Of a stretch of DNA of 64,000 bases, positions 7,607 through 15,774 are shown piece by piece (positions within the stretch are counted from its first letter, which is position 1; each line of letters starts with the position of its first letter). The translations under genes and the position numbers were made by a program. The notes beneath the pieces are model-generated. The model saw nothing but the letters and a program-made list of their open reading frames with translations. It did not search any database and was not told the DNA's origin. Origin of the DNA: Oscillibacter valericigenes (GTDB lineage Bacteria; Bacillota; Clostridia; Oscillospirales; Oscillospiraceae); NCBI RefSeq assembly GCF_021531435.1, contig NZ_JAFBIS010000006.1, forward strand, positions 61,147 through 125,146, in the 5' to 3' direction.

Positions 7607-8509
7607 TCAGCCCGCAAACACATACGGCTCACTGATGTCCACCGAACCGTACCACCGGCCGAATTCGCCGTCCACCAGGAACCGGACCTCGTCCACCGTG
7701 TCCAAAGAACACAGGGACCGCGCCAGGGAATCCGCCGCCGTCTGGAGGTCCGCCTCCGGCGCCAGCGTCTCCAGCTGGGACGAGGACAGGTTCACATAGC
7801 ACACGTCCTCCTCCAGCCACACGGACCGCACCCGGAAGCCCTCCGGCAGCACGGCGGACAGCTTCTTGCTCTCCGGCCCGTTCTCCAGCGCCCGGGCCAC
7901 GGCAAACACCTGGGTATCGCCCTCGTACAGCTCCAGCGTCCGCTCCTCGGGGGCCAGTACGCCGTTTTCATCCAGGAAGTACAGCACGGCCTGCACCGTG
8001 CCCACCACATCCTCCTCCGGCAGCAGCAGCACATCCCGGGAGACAAAGGTCTGTTTGTTCCGGTAGGCTAGCTCCTGCCCCCGGACGGTGATCTTCACGG
8101 AGCTGATCTCCGGCACCTGGGTCAGCGTCATCGTCACGGCGTAATCCGCCAGGGTCAGCGCCACACCGGACAGGCTGCCGTAGGACGCGGACACATCCAC
8201 CAGCGCCCGGCCGCCCGATACCTCTAAAGAGAGCAGGCTGGTGCCCATCGGAACGGCGCTCTTCAGCGCCCCGTCCAGCGGCCCCTGCAAAAGGGCCTCC
8301 ATCAGGCCCTTCGCCGTCTCCTCCGGATCGGCATTCTCCAGCTCCGGCAGGTATGCCTTTTCCGCCTGCAGGGCGCCGCCGCCCATTTCCGGTTCCGCCC
8401 GCAGGAAGTACAGGTCATAGCCCTCCGCTTCCTCCTCGGTCTTCTGGGCGCAGCCCAACGCCAAAAGCAGCAAAGCGGCGCTCAAAAGGAGACACATCCA
8501 CCGTTTCAT
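7607..8509 (-). CDS. lipoprotein with two GerMN domains
   Basis: A 300-residue exported lipoprotein: an N-terminal signal peptide ends in the lipobox LALGC (C20), so the mature protein is tethered to the outer face of the membrane. Two tandem GerMN domains follow (about 60-165 and 180-290); the second has the typical GFRVRSVWLEEDVCYVNLSS pattern. GerM is needed for germination and cell wall assembly during sporulation in Bacillus, and GerMN domains also accompany LpqB-type partners of sensor kinases. The gene overlaps the upstream kinase by four bases (ATGA) and is last in the comEA-regulator-kinase operon, so a link to envelope sensing is likely. The exact role is inferred. Confidence 0.87.
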   Translation of the reverse strand: MKRWMCLLLSAALLLLALGCAQKTEEEAEGYDLYFLRAEPEMGGGALQAEKAYLPELENADPEETAKGLMEALLQGPLDGALKSAVPMGTSLLSLEVSGGRALVDVSASYGSLSGVALTLADYAVTMTLTQVPEISSVKITVRGQELAYRNKQTFVSRDVLLLPEEDVVGTVQAVLYFLDENGVLAPEERTLELYEGDTQVFAVARALENGPESKKLSAVLPEGFRVRSVWLEEDVCYVNLSSSQLETLAPEADLQTAADSLARSLCSLDTVDEVRFLVDGEFGRWYGSVDISEPYVFAG

Positions 8510-9933
8510 ACCGCGTCTCCTCCTTTCGCAACAGGCCAGTGGACAGTGAACACCGCGCCGCCCTCAGGCCGGTTGGCGGCCTCTACCGTGCCGCCCCGCC
8601 GCTTCACCGTGTCGCTGACGATGGACAGGCCCAGGCCCGTGCCGCCAGCGGCCCGGGAGCGGGCCTTGTCCACCCGGTAAAACCGTTCGAAAATGCGGGG
8701 CAGGTCGGCCTCCGGGATGCCGCTCCCGTTGTCCGCCACGGACAATACCACCTGTCCCTGCTCCAGCTCCAGGGAGACCTGGACCGCGCCGCCCGCGGGG
8801 GTATACTTTACCGCGTTGTCCACCAGGTTGTAGATGACCTGGTGAAGCTCATCCCGGGAGGACAGCACCGTGCAGCCCTCCGCCGCGTCGTAGGTCAGGT
8901 CCACGCCCTTTTCCTGGGCCACCAGGCCCATCATCCGCAGCACCTGCTCCAGCACCGGCAGCACATCCACCACGGAGGCCGCGTCCAGCACGCTGTTGTC
9001 CAGCCGGGTCAGGCGCAGCAGGTCCTCCGTGATGCGGCTGAGCCGCTCCGCCTCCCGTCCGATGTCGGACACGAATTCCCGGGTGGTGTCCGGGTCGATG
9101 TTGTCGGTCTGCAAAATGGAATCCGTCAGCAGCCGGATGGCCGCCAGCGGCGTTTTCAGCTCATGGGAGGCGTCGGACACGAACCGGCGCCGGGCATTTT
9201 CGATGGTCTGGAGCCGGTCGGTCAGGCTGTTGAACTCCTCGCCGATCTGGGCGATCTCGTCCCGGCCCCTGATCTCCGCCCGGTGGCTGTACGCGCCCTC
9301 CCGCACCTGGCGGATGGCCGTGAGCAGCTGGCCGATCTTCTTCGTCAGCGCCCGGGACAGCACCAGGCTCAGCAGCAATACCACCACGCCGATGACGGCA
9401 CTGAGCCGCAGCAGGTTCCCCTGGAGGCCCTCCAGCAGCGCCGCCTGTTCCGTGTCGTACTCGTAGGCGTACACCGCGCCGATGATCTGGTTCTGGTACA
9501 GCACCGGCGAGGACGCCCGGCTGCGGAAGGCGCCGTTTTTGTAGATGCAGGAAAAGGTGTCGTTTCCCGTCAGCGCCTGGACGATCTCCGTGTACAGGGC
9601 GTACCGTCCCACGGCGCTGCCGGTCTCACGGGTGTCATACAGCACCTTTCCCGCGCTGTCCGTCACCAGGATACGGGAAAGGCCCGTCTCCTCCACCACC
9701 GCCATGGCCGCCGCCACGTTCTCCTCGTTCAGCTTGTCCAGGCCGGACAGGGAGTAGACCATGACGGACACGCTGCCCTGCATGGTGGCCTCCTTGGAGC
9801 GGAACACCATGTTCTCGGACACCAGCAGCGGGTAGGTGTTCAGCAGGATCAGCACCGCCGCGATGATGAGGATGTAGCTCAGGCCGAATTTGGCCTGAAG
9901 GCTGCCCCACAGCCTTGGCTTATCCTTTGAAAT
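8506..9933 (-). CDS. membrane sensor histidine kinase (unusual start)
   Basis: An HK of about 475 residues: a first membrane helix, an extracytoplasmic sensor of about 130 residues, a second helix (VIGVVVLLLSLVLS), HAMP, HisKA with the phospho-acceptor in SDASHELKTPLAA, and HATPase with DNAVKYTP, DNGSGIP and GTGLGLSI boxes. The nearest ordinary start is a GTG at 9855, but it falls inside the first membrane helix. The upstream frame is open, continues that helix (FGLSYILIIAA) plus a basic N-terminus ([13 protein letters not shown]) and contains no ATG, GTG or TTG before a stop; I place the start at an ATT at 9931-9933 behind a GGAG. It overlaps the response regulator upstream and the GerMN gene downstream. 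Confidence 0.8.
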   Translation of the reverse strand: MSKDKPRLWGSLQAKFGLSYILIIAAVLILLNTYPLLVSENMVFRSKEATMQGSVSVMVYSLSGLDKLNEENVAAAMAVVEETGLSRILVTDSAGKVLYDTRETGSAVGRYALYTEIVQALTGNDTFSCIYKNGAFRSRASSPVLYQNQIIGAVYAYEYDTEQAALLEGLQGNLLRLSAVIGVVVLLLSLVLSRALTKKIGQLLTAIRQVREGAYSHRAEIRGRDEIAQIGEEFNSLTDRLQTIENARRRFVSDASHELKTPLAAIRLLTDSILQTDNIDPDTTREFVSDIGREAERLSRITEDLLRLTRLDNSVLDAASVVDVLPVLEQVLRMMGLVAQEKGVDLTYDAAEGCTVLSSRDELHQVIYNLVDNAVKYTPAGGAVQVSLELEQGQVVLSVADNGSGIPEADLPRIFERFYRVDKARSRAAGGTGLGLSIVSDTVKRRGGTVEAANRPEGGAVFTVHWPVAKGGDAV

Positions 9934-10597
9934 AGTACCCCACTCCCCACTTGGTCATAATGTGGTCCGGCTCCGCCGGGTTCTTCTCCAGTTTTTCCCG
10001 CAGGCGGCGGATGTGGACGTCCACCGTCCGGTAGTCTCCGGCGTAGGAATAGCCCCACACCACGTTCATCAGGTTCTCCCGGCTGTACACCCGCCGGGGA
10101 TTGCGCATCAGAAGCTCGATGAGGTCGTACTCCTTGGCGGTGAGCTCCACGGTCTCCCCGTCCCGGATGGCCACCCGCTCCTCGGTGTTCAACGACAGGT
10201 CCCCCACCGTCAGCACGGCGCCCCGGCTCCGCTGGACGCCGGCGGCCCGGCGCAGCAGCGCCCGGACCCGGGCCTTCAGCTCCAGGATGTTGAAGGGCTT
10301 GGTCAGGTAGTCGTCCGCGCCGCACTCAAAGCCCATCAGCTTGTCCGCGTCCTCGCTCTTGGCCGTCAGCATGATGATGGGCACATTGGAAAACTCCCGG
10401 ATGCGCATGCACGCTTCCAGGCCGTCCACCTCCGGCATCATCACATCCAGAATGAGCAGGTCGAACTTGTCGTTCCGGGCCAGCTCCACGGCGGCGGCGC
10501 CGTCGTAGGCGCACTCCACCTGATAGCCCTCGTTCTCCAGATTGAATTTGATGCCCTTCACCAATGTCCGCTCGTCGTCTACCACCAAAATTTTCAT
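9920..10597 (-). CDS. OmpR/PhoB-family response regulator
   Basis: A 225-residue regulator with an N-terminal receiver (acidic pair D7-D8, phospho-acceptor D51 in LLILDVMMP, lysine in YLTKPFN) and a C-terminal winged helix (about 128-223) ending in the [15 protein letters not shown] signature. It is the partner of the kinase encoded immediately downstream, and overlaps comEA upstream by ATGA. All four genes comEA, regulator, kinase and GerMN lipoprotein are translationally coupled. Targets cannot be read from the sequence; the PhoB/WalR-like architecture and envelope-type neighbours suggest cell envelope control. Confidence 0.94.
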   Translation of the reverse strand: MKILVVDDERTLVKGIKFNLENEGYQVECAYDGAAAVELARNDKFDLLILDVMMPEVDGLEACMRIREFSNVPIIMLTAKSEDADKLMGFECGADDYLTKPFNILELKARVRALLRRAAGVQRSRGAVLTVGDLSLNTEERVAIRDGETVELTAKEYDLIELLMRNPRRVYSRENLMNVVWGYSYAGDYRTVDVHIRRLREKLEKNPAEPDHIMTKWGVGYYFKG

Positions 10598-10956
10598 TTC
10601 GTATCCTCCACTGTGATGCGGCCCTCCAGGGCGGCGAATTTGCCCTCCCCGATACCGGACACCTCCATGATCTCCTCCACGCTGTCAAAGCCGCCGTGGG
10701 CCTCCCGGTAGGCCACGATGCGGCCCGCCAGCTCCGCGCCGATGCCCGGCAGCGTTGCCAGCTCCTCCGCGGTGGCCGTGTTCAGGTCCAGGGGCGACAG
10801 GTCCGGCAAAATCTCCTCCTGGGGCACCTGCACCTCCGTCTCCACCGGCGGGGCCGTCTGCCGGTCATGGACAAACAGTCCCAGCAGGATGCACAGAAAC
10901 AGGCCGGTCAACCCCAGAAGCAGCCATTCTGTTTTCGTGATTTTTCCAGCTTCCAT
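10594..10956 (-). CDS. comEA: ComEA-like helix-hairpin-helix DNA-binding membrane protein
   Basis: A 120-residue protein with an N-terminal membrane anchor ([18 protein letters not shown]), a short linker, and a C-terminal tandem helix-hairpin-helix domain ([20 protein letters not shown] and [18 protein letters not shown]). ComEA binds incoming double-stranded DNA outside the membrane during natural transformation. It lacks the longer SLBB segment of Bacillus ComEA, so it is the short form, also seen outside competence loci. Here it starts a two-component operon rather than a comEB/comEC cluster, so its use in DNA uptake is an inference. Confidence 0.88.
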   Translation of the reverse strand: MEAGKITKTEWLLLGLTGLFLCILLGLFVHDRQTAPPVETEVQVPQEEILPDLSPLDLNTATAEELATLPGIGAELAGRIVAYREAHGGFDSVEEIMEVSGIGEGKFAALEGRITVEDTK

Positions 10957-10961
10957 CCCTG

Positions 10962-10990
10962 TTGAACTCCCGCGGATTATTTGTTATACT
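10962..10990 (+). promoter_or_regulatory. promoter of the DD-carboxypeptidase gene
   Basis: -35 TTGAAC (10962-10967), 17-base spacer, -10 TATACT (10985-10990). The leader of about 90 bases contains two small hairpins (CCGG...CCGG near 11010-11025 and GCCCATTTGGGC near 11036). Confidence 0.65.
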
Positions 10991-11087
10991 ATATGTATCT
11001 GTCGAAACCCGGCATGATTTGGCCGGTATCCATAGCCCATTTGGGCGTACTCTGAAGTGATTATATCATACTTTACGGGAGATGCAC

Positions 11088-12470
11088 ATGAAAACAAAAC
11101 GCTTTTTCTCTGTTTTTTTGCTGGTGGCCCTGGTGATGAGCCTGTGGGCCGTGCCCTTTGCCTCCGCCGACGGCACGGACGGCCCCGTCCTGCCGGAGGA
11201 CCCGGACATCCTGGCGAAAGCCGCCCTGCTGGTGGACGCCAACACCGGCGAGGTGGTCTACGCCAAAAACGAGCATCAGGAGCTGTACCCCGCCAGCCTG
11301 ACGAAGATCATGACCGCGCTTTTGACCCTGGAGGCCGTTGACGCGGGCAAACTGACCATGGACCAACCCCTGACCGCCACCGCCACGGCGCTGAGCGGCC
11401 TGTCCTCCGACGGCAGCTCCGCCGGCATCAAGGTGGGCGAGACCATGCCGGTCCGGGACCTGCTGTACTGCATGCTGGTGGTCTCCGCAAACGAGGCCTG
11501 CGATGTTCTGGCGGAGGCTGTCTCCGGCTCTGTCAACGCCTTTGTGTCCGCCATGAACGACAAGGCGGCGGAGCTTGGCTGTGAAAACACCCATTTCGCG
11601 AATCCCAACGGCCTCCACGACCCCCAGCACTACACCTCCGCCTGGGATATGTACCTTATCACGAAGGCCGCCATGGAATACCCCGACTTTATGACCATCT
11701 GCGACACGGCCGCCACCACCATCCCCGCCACGAACATGAGCGGCGAGCGGAACCTGTATACCACCAACCACCTGCTGTCCAACTGGCGGGTCATCGGCTA
11801 CCGGAACACCGAGGCCCACGGCATCAAGACTGGCTCCACCGACGCGGCGGGCCACTGTCTGGTGTCCTCCGCCACCCGGGGCAGCCTCAGCTTCATCAGC
11901 GTCATCCTGGGCGCCGACCGGGTGGAGGAAAACGGCGTGGGCAACATCCGCAGCTTCTCCGAGACCACCCGGATGTTCAACTACGGCTTTGACAACTTTA
12001 CTTACAAGACCATCATCGACCCCGACGAGCCCATCCAGGAGGTACCCGTCACCCTCTCCAAGCTGGACCACGTCACCGTCCATCCCGCCAGGGAAATAGA
12101 AGTTCTGATGCCCAACGGCCTGAACGCGGAGGACCTGGAGCGGAAGGTCACCCTCTACGACGACCCGGTGGAAGCCCCCGTCTCTACCGGCGATGTCCTG
12201 GGCACCCTGGAGCTGAGCTATGACGGCAAGGTCTACGCCACAGTGAACCTGCTGGCCATGCACGATGTGGAGGCCGACCGCCTGATGACCCTCTGGCGGG
12301 ATGTGAAGGATTTCTTCTCCAAAACCTCCGTCCGGGTTGCTATCATCGTGCTGGTGGTGCTGCTGGTGGTCTTCCTGGTGTGGAAGCTGCTGCTGAGCCG
12401 CCGGCGCTACCGCTACGGCCGCAGCGTGGGGTACAGCCGCCGCCGCAATTACCGGGGCCGCCGGAGATAA
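11088..12470 (+). CDS. D-alanyl-D-alanine carboxypeptidase (PBP5/DacF type)
   Basis: A 460-residue exported, membrane-anchored serine peptidase that trims the terminal D-alanine from peptidoglycan stem peptides. A signal peptide (to about residue 28, cleavage after FASA) is followed by the peptidase S11 domain with SLTK (S70 nucleophile), SAN and HGIKTG motifs, then the PBP5 C-terminal domain. Unlike typical DacA, the C-terminus has a full membrane helix (VAIIVLVVLLVVFLVW) and a very basic arginine and tyrosine tail. The ATG at 11088 is preferred over one six bases upstream because GGGAG is then well spaced. Confidence 0.93.
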   Translation: MKTKRFFSVFLLVALVMSLWAVPFASADGTDGPVLPEDPDILAKAALLVDANTGEVVYAKNEHQELYPASLTKIMTALLTLEAVDAGKLTMDQPLTATATALSGLSSDGSSAGIKVGETMPVRDLLYCMLVVSANEACDVLAEAVSGSVNAFVSAMNDKAAELGCENTHFANPNGLHDPQHYTSAWDMYLITKAAMEYPDFMTICDTAATTIPATNMSGERNLYTTNHLLSNWRVIGYRNTEAHGIKTGSTDAAGHCLVSSATRGSLSFISVILGADRVEENGVGNIRSFSETTRMFNYGFDNFTYKTIIDPDEPIQEVPVTLSKLDHVTVHPAREIEVLMPNGLNAEDLERKVTLYDDPVEAPVSTGDVLGTLELSYDGKVYATVNLLAMHDVEADRLMTLWRDVKDFFSKTSVRVAIIVLVVLLVVFLVWKLLLSRRRYRYGRSVGYSRRRNYRGRRR

Positions 12471-12473
12471 ACG

Positions 12474-12510
12474 AAAAAAGCTGAGACTGCTTTGCAGTCT
12501 CAGCTTTTTT
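12474..12510. terminator. bidirectional terminator, carboxypeptidase/nitroreductase
   Basis: AAAAAAGCTGAGACTG, a five-base loop, then the complement ending in six T residues; symmetrical for both convergent genes. Confidence 0.92.
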
Positions 12511-12511
12511 A

Positions 12512-13024
12512 TCACAGGTACTTCACCAGCTCCTCCAGGGGCTTGCGGTCGCTGTGGAGCCGGGCGGGATGGGCGCCCTCCGCCGGGTAGCCCAGGGTCA
12601 GCAGGGCGGTGATGCCCAGGCCGGCCATCTCCGGGAATGCCTCTTTCAGCTTCTCCGGGTCGAACATGCCGACATAGGTGGTGCCAAGGCCCAGGTCCGC
12701 CGCCTGGAGCATCATCTGGGTGGCTACGATGGCGGCGTCGATCTCGCCGTGATCCTTGCCGTCGTGCTCCCGGTGCCAGGACACCGCCGGGTCATAGGCC
12801 ACCGCCAGGATGACCGGGGGGTGGAAGTGGGAGCCCATGCACGCGTCCGCCTTCTCCAGGGCCTCGGGGCTCTGGAGAACGAAGATGCGCTGGGGCTGGT
12901 TGTTGTGGGCGGTGGGGGCGTTGCGGCCGCTCTCCAGAATGAGGGCCAGCTTCTCCGCCTCCACGGGGCGGTCACTGTATTTGCGCAGGGAATAGCGCTC
13001 TGCCGACAGCTTTGCAAAATCCAT
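12512..13024 (-). CDS. nitroreductase-family FMN oxidoreductase
   Basis: A 170-residue flavoprotein of the nitroreductase fold, likely reducing quinones, nitro compounds or flavins with NAD(P)H. Family features are the N-terminal RYSLRKYSDRPV with FMN-binding arginines, APTAHNNQPQRIFVL, and GLGTTYVGMFD. It is a short family member, as is common in Clostridia. A TTGCGG/TAAAAT promoter and an AAAGGAG ribosome site precede it. It stands alone between a shared terminator and the gerQ gene. The natural substrate is unknown. Confidence 0.9.
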   Translation of the reverse strand: MDFAKLSAERYSLRKYSDRPVEAEKLALILESGRNAPTAHNNQPQRIFVLQSPEALEKADACMGSHFHPPVILAVAYDPAVSWHREHDGKDHGEIDAAIVATQMMLQAADLGLGTTYVGMFDPEKLKEAFPEMAGLGITALLTLGYPAEGAHPARLHSDRKPLEELVKYL

Positions 13025-13057
13025 GGAAAAATCTCCTTTTTCTCTTTTGATACCCGG

Positions 13058-13086
13058 ATTTTAGCACACTTCCCTCCATTCCGCAA
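13058..13086 (-). promoter_or_regulatory. promoter of the nitroreductase gene
   Basis: Minus-strand -35 TTGCGG (13081-13086), 17-base spacer, -10 TAAAAT (13058-13063), about 35 bases before the start. Confidence 0.5.
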
Positions 13087-13094
13087 TCCCCTTT

Positions 13095-13673
13095 TCAGCG
13101 CCGGGTCATGCCTCCCATGCCGCCGTTCACACCGCCGCCCATACCGCCGGCGACGCCGCCCCCCATGCTGTCGCTCAGACCATTGCTCTGCCAGCCGTCC
13201 TCCCGGAGCAGCTCGGCGCAGCGGCGGCGGCGCTGGATGTCGTAGAATTCGATGAACTTCAGGGAGTAGTAATCGCTGACGATATAGCGGTCCCTGGCCT
13301 CCTGGTAGATGGTGAGGTAGTCGTTCCCCACGTCGAACAAGATGCCCTCCCAGGACACCGTGTTCTGGGTCCCCACCAGGAAGGTCGCCACCACGTAGCT
13401 GCCCTCATAGCGGGACAGCAGGGCCTTCCAGGAGCCCAGGTATGCCTCGCCCACGGAGGTAGGGGCCTGGATGACCTCCATGGGCAGGTCGTTCTGCATA
13501 TCCGACAGCTCCGGCGGCGTGACTACCGCCGGGCTGGTCATCCCGGTGGTGTTCCGGCCCGGTTCCGTCCCCACCATGACGGGGGCCCGCCGCTGGCCGG
13601 AGGGCGTGATCTCCGTGCTCCAATCCTTTGTCCGGGGATTCCCCGGCGTATACATATCCTGATAATGTACCAT
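13095..13673 (-). CDS. gerQ: spore coat protein GerQ
   Basis: A 192-residue coat protein. Its central domain (about 85-160) matches GerQ: an EAYLGSWKALLSRYEGSYV-like start, then WEGILFDVGNDYLTIYQ and YYSLKFIEFYD. GerQ is cross-linked into the coat and is needed for CwlJ localisation. The gene directly follows cwlJ with 11 bases between, which supports both calls. The C-terminus carries a low-complexity tail of GGG/GGM blocks ending in GGMTRR, of the sort seen in coat proteins. The ATG at 13673 is chosen because AGAGG lies seven bases before it; a TTG at 13688 overlaps the cwlJ stop. Confidence 0.9.
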   Translation of the reverse strand: MVHYQDMYTPGNPRTKDWSTEITPSGQRRAPVMVGTEPGRNTTGMTSPAVVTPPELSDMQNDLPMEVIQAPTSVGEAYLGSWKALLSRYEGSYVVATFLVGTQNTVSWEGILFDVGNDYLTIYQEARDRYIVSDYYSLKFIEFYDIQRRRRCAELLREDGWQSNGLSDSMGGGVAGGMGGGVNGGMGGMTRR

Positions 13674-13684
13674 ATCGACACCTC

Positions 13685-14125
13685 TCAAGTCTTGTAATAA
13701 GCATTCGTCGGATTATAGAAGCAATGATCGCCGATGCGCGTCTGCCAGTATCCCACATCCGACGGGAAGAAGGATCTGCAAGTGGGGCCGAAAGGATTGT
13801 AAAACCACAGGGATTCGGCCACATCCGGCAGCCGGTTCCCCGCGATGGCCCAGTCAGCAATGTCAAAATGTATCTGTTCGGGACGCATATTGTAAATATT
13901 CTGGGGGTTGTAGGCCCCGCCCTCCGTCTCGCTGGCGCAGACGAACTGATACGGCTGGAAGATGATGTTGCGGATGCTGCCCTGGCCCACCCGGGCGTAC
14001 TCGCCGCCCTTGGCGTGGACCCGGTTCATCACCACGCCCGCCACCGCCTTCATGCCGTTCTCTCCCTCTCCGCCGGCTTCGCACTGGATCAGGCGCGCCA
14101 ACAGCTCCCGGTCAGAAAAAGCCAT
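13685..14125 (-). CDS. cwlJ: cell wall hydrolase CwlJ (SleB family)
   Basis: A 146-residue spore-cortex lytic enzyme of the Hydrolase_2 family, which opens the cortex when calcium dipicolinate is released during germination. The catalytic region contains LLARLIQCEAGGEGENGMKA with the conserved glutamate, then AVAGVVMNRVHA, and a C-terminal W-F-Y-N-P-F segment. It lacks a signal peptide, as expected for CwlJ, which reaches the coat from the mother cell, and unlike SleB. Its length equals Bacillus CwlJ (about 142). It forms an operon with gerQ. Confidence 0.94.
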   Translation of the reverse strand: MAFSDRELLARLIQCEAGGEGENGMKAVAGVVMNRVHAKGGEYARVGQGSIRNIIFQPYQFVCASETEGGAYNPQNIYNMRPEQIHFDIADWAIAGNRLPDVAESLWFYNPFGPTCRSFFPSDVGYWQTRIGDHCFYNPTNAYYKT

Positions 14126-14162
14126 TGTGATCGCCTCACTTCCTTTGCTGTGCCAGTATATG

Positions 14163-14198
14163 AAAAACGGCGGACGCCTGTGAAAGGCGTTCGCCGTC
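14163..14198 (-). terminator. terminator after the glycosyltransferase gene
   Basis: On the minus strand, CGGCGAACGCCT and CAGGCGTCCGCCG form a long stem with one mismatch, followed by five T residues; it lies directly after the stop at 14206. Confidence 0.75.
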
Positions 14199-14205
14199 CT
14201 GTGTT

Positions 14206-15354
14206 TTACGGTTTGGTCTGATTCAGTTCCTTCTGTTCCTCGATGACCTGGCGGAACATCTCCTCCGTCAGTTCAATGGACCGCTCCAGAGTGTACTGCT
14301 TGGCGTGCTCGGCGTATTTCAGTTCCATCTCCTGCCGCTCCCGGGGGTGTTCGATCCACCAGTCGATGCGCTCCGCCAGGGCGCCGCTGTCCCCGCCGGG
14401 AAACAGGCTCCGCTCGTCCAGGGCAAACTGGGAGGTGGCGGACCGGGGCGCCACGGCGATGACGGGCACCAGGCCGCAGGCAAAGGCCTCCGTACAGCTC
14501 ATGCCCTCGATCTCCGCGTCGGAGGTGTGGACGTACAGGTCCGCCATATGGAGGATGTCCAGCAACCGCTCCGGCTCATAAAAGCCCATGACCACAGGGT
14601 TAGGCAGCTTCTCCGCCATCTGGCGGTACTTCTTCTCCAGCGGCCCCTTGCCCGCCAGGATGACCTGGATTTCTTTTGCGTGGCGGCACCTGGCGGCGGC
14701 CTCGATCAGCACGTCCTGCCGCTTCTCTCCGGCGTACCGGCCCACCATCAGCACGTTGAAATAGCCCTGCATCCAGTCCTCCTTGGGCAGCTTTCCGTAG
14801 GTGTACTGGGGGCTGATGCCGTTGGAGATGACATGAAGCTGGGAAGTATATCCATGCTGGCGGAGCTGGTCCGCGATCATCTTGCTGGGGCAGTGGATAT
14901 GTCCGAACCGGTTAAAAAAGGTATCCCGGAACTTTTCATATACAAAATCGTTGGCCCGCTTGCTGTTGCCCATGTGGAAAGTGAACGTGATGTTTTCCGG
15001 CTGGCAGTGGAAAGCCGCCGTATGGGGGATGCCCAGCCGCTCCACATGCTTCAATCCCATCACCGCCAGGGGCGAGGGCATCATAAAGTGTACCACGTCG
15101 GCCCAGGCCGCCGCCTTCTCAAAGACATGCTTGTTAGGGATGGCCAGCCGCATGCCCTGGCTGGTGACCAGATGTTCCACCACCGGGGGAAATTTCATCT
15201 GCCGCACCGCGTACTTGTAATCGGCGGGCTTGCCGGTGGCGATCACCCGCACCTCGTTGCCGTGTTCCTTCAGCGCCGCGGCGAAACGCCGGCCGCTGAT
15301 GGTCGTGCCGTTGTTGGCATCGTCAAACTGGTCGATGACCAACACGATCTTCAT
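14206..15354 (-). CDS. GT4-family glycosyltransferase
   Basis: A 382-residue retaining GT-B glycosyltransferase. The N-terminal domain begins IVLVIDQFDDANNGTT, where the glycine-rich loop is replaced by an acidic one; the C-terminal domain holds VGRYAGEKRQDVLIEA and the E-x7-E type motif region SDAEIEGMSCTEAFACGLVPV. The arrangement and the isolated setting resemble clostridial diacylglycerol glucosyltransferase-like enzymes, but acceptor and sugar are not readable from sequence. No signal peptide is present, so it acts at the cytoplasmic face. It overlaps the TSCPD gene upstream by four bases, so the two are cotranscribed. Confidence 0.87.
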   Translation of the reverse strand: MKIVLVIDQFDDANNGTTISGRRFAAALKEHGNEVRVIATGKPADYKYAVRQMKFPPVVEHLVTSQGMRLAIPNKHVFEKAAAWADVVHFMMPSPLAVMGLKHVERLGIPHTAAFHCQPENITFTFHMGNSKRANDFVYEKFRDTFFNRFGHIHCPSKMIADQLRQHGYTSQLHVISNGISPQYTYGKLPKEDWMQGYFNVLMVGRYAGEKRQDVLIEAAARCRHAKEIQVILAGKGPLEKKYRQMAEKLPNPVVMGFYEPERLLDILHMADLYVHTSDAEIEGMSCTEAFACGLVPVIAVAPRSATSQFALDERSLFPGGDSGALAERIDWWIEHPRERQEMELKYAEHAKQYTLERSIELTEEMFRQVIEEQKELNQTKP

Positions 15355-15611
15355 GCCTTCGCCTCCGCCATGGCCTTTTCCAGATTCCGGGCGAACTGGT
15401 CCGGGCAGGAGGTGGGCTTAAAGCCGCAGTGGATGCCCTTGAGCCGCTTGATGGCCTCCTCAGCGGGCATTCCCTTCACCAGGGAGGCGATGCCCTGGAG
15501 GTTGCCGCTGCACCCGCCCAGGACCTGCAGCTCCCGGATGATGCCCTGGTCGTCCACCTCTACCCGCATTTCCTGGGAGCAGACGCCCCGGGGCCGGAAA
15601 GTATATGTCAT
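15351..15611 (-). CDS. TSCPD-domain protein (TIGR03905 type)
   Basis: An 86-residue protein named for the C-terminal TSCPDQFAR motif. The domain also occurs at the end of B12-dependent ribonucleotide reductases, where it may bind metal. Four cysteines (in GVCSQE, GGCSGN, IHCGF and TSCPD) could hold a metal ion. The molecular function is unknown. It is first in a two-gene operon with the glycosyltransferase and overlaps it by ATGA. The ribosome site is AGGAGA. Confidence 0.88.
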   Translation of the reverse strand: MTYTFRPRGVCSQEMRVEVDDQGIIRELQVLGGCSGNLQGIASLVKGMPAEEAIKRLKGIHCGFKPTSCPDQFARNLEKAMAEAKA

Positions 15612-15703
15612 CGTTGATCTCCTCTTTCGTATTTAATAGCAGTTTTCAGCATACCATACCCCCTCCAAAAAGGCAACCCCGCCGGGAAAAACCGCTTCCC
15701 CTC

Positions 15704-15758
15704 TTGACAATAACGATATTCGATAATATACTGTTTCCAGAAATAACGATATTCGATA
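15704..15758 (+). promoter_or_regulatory. padR promoter with two 17-base direct repeats (putative PadR operator)
   Basis: A consensus-like promoter (-35 TTGACA 15704-15709, 17-base spacer, -10 TATACT 15727-15732) is overlaid by two identical copies of AATAACGATATTCGATA at 15709-15725 and 15742-15758, 33 bases apart, about three helical turns. One copy fills the -35/-10 spacer and the other covers the start point. Each contains the imperfect dyad CGATATTCG. This layout is what an autoregulated PadR repressor would use. Confidence 0.75.
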
Positions 15759-15774
15759 TAAGGGAGGGCACTTC

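Noticed and set aside
13095..13180. Repeats of GGCGGC-type codons at the end of gerQ that look like a tandem repeat
   Set aside because: They encode the glycine-rich tail of GerQ in frame; no separate repeat element is needed.
14305..15636. 443-codon open frame opposite the glycosyltransferase
   Set aside because: It reads through the complement of two genuine genes and has no start signal.
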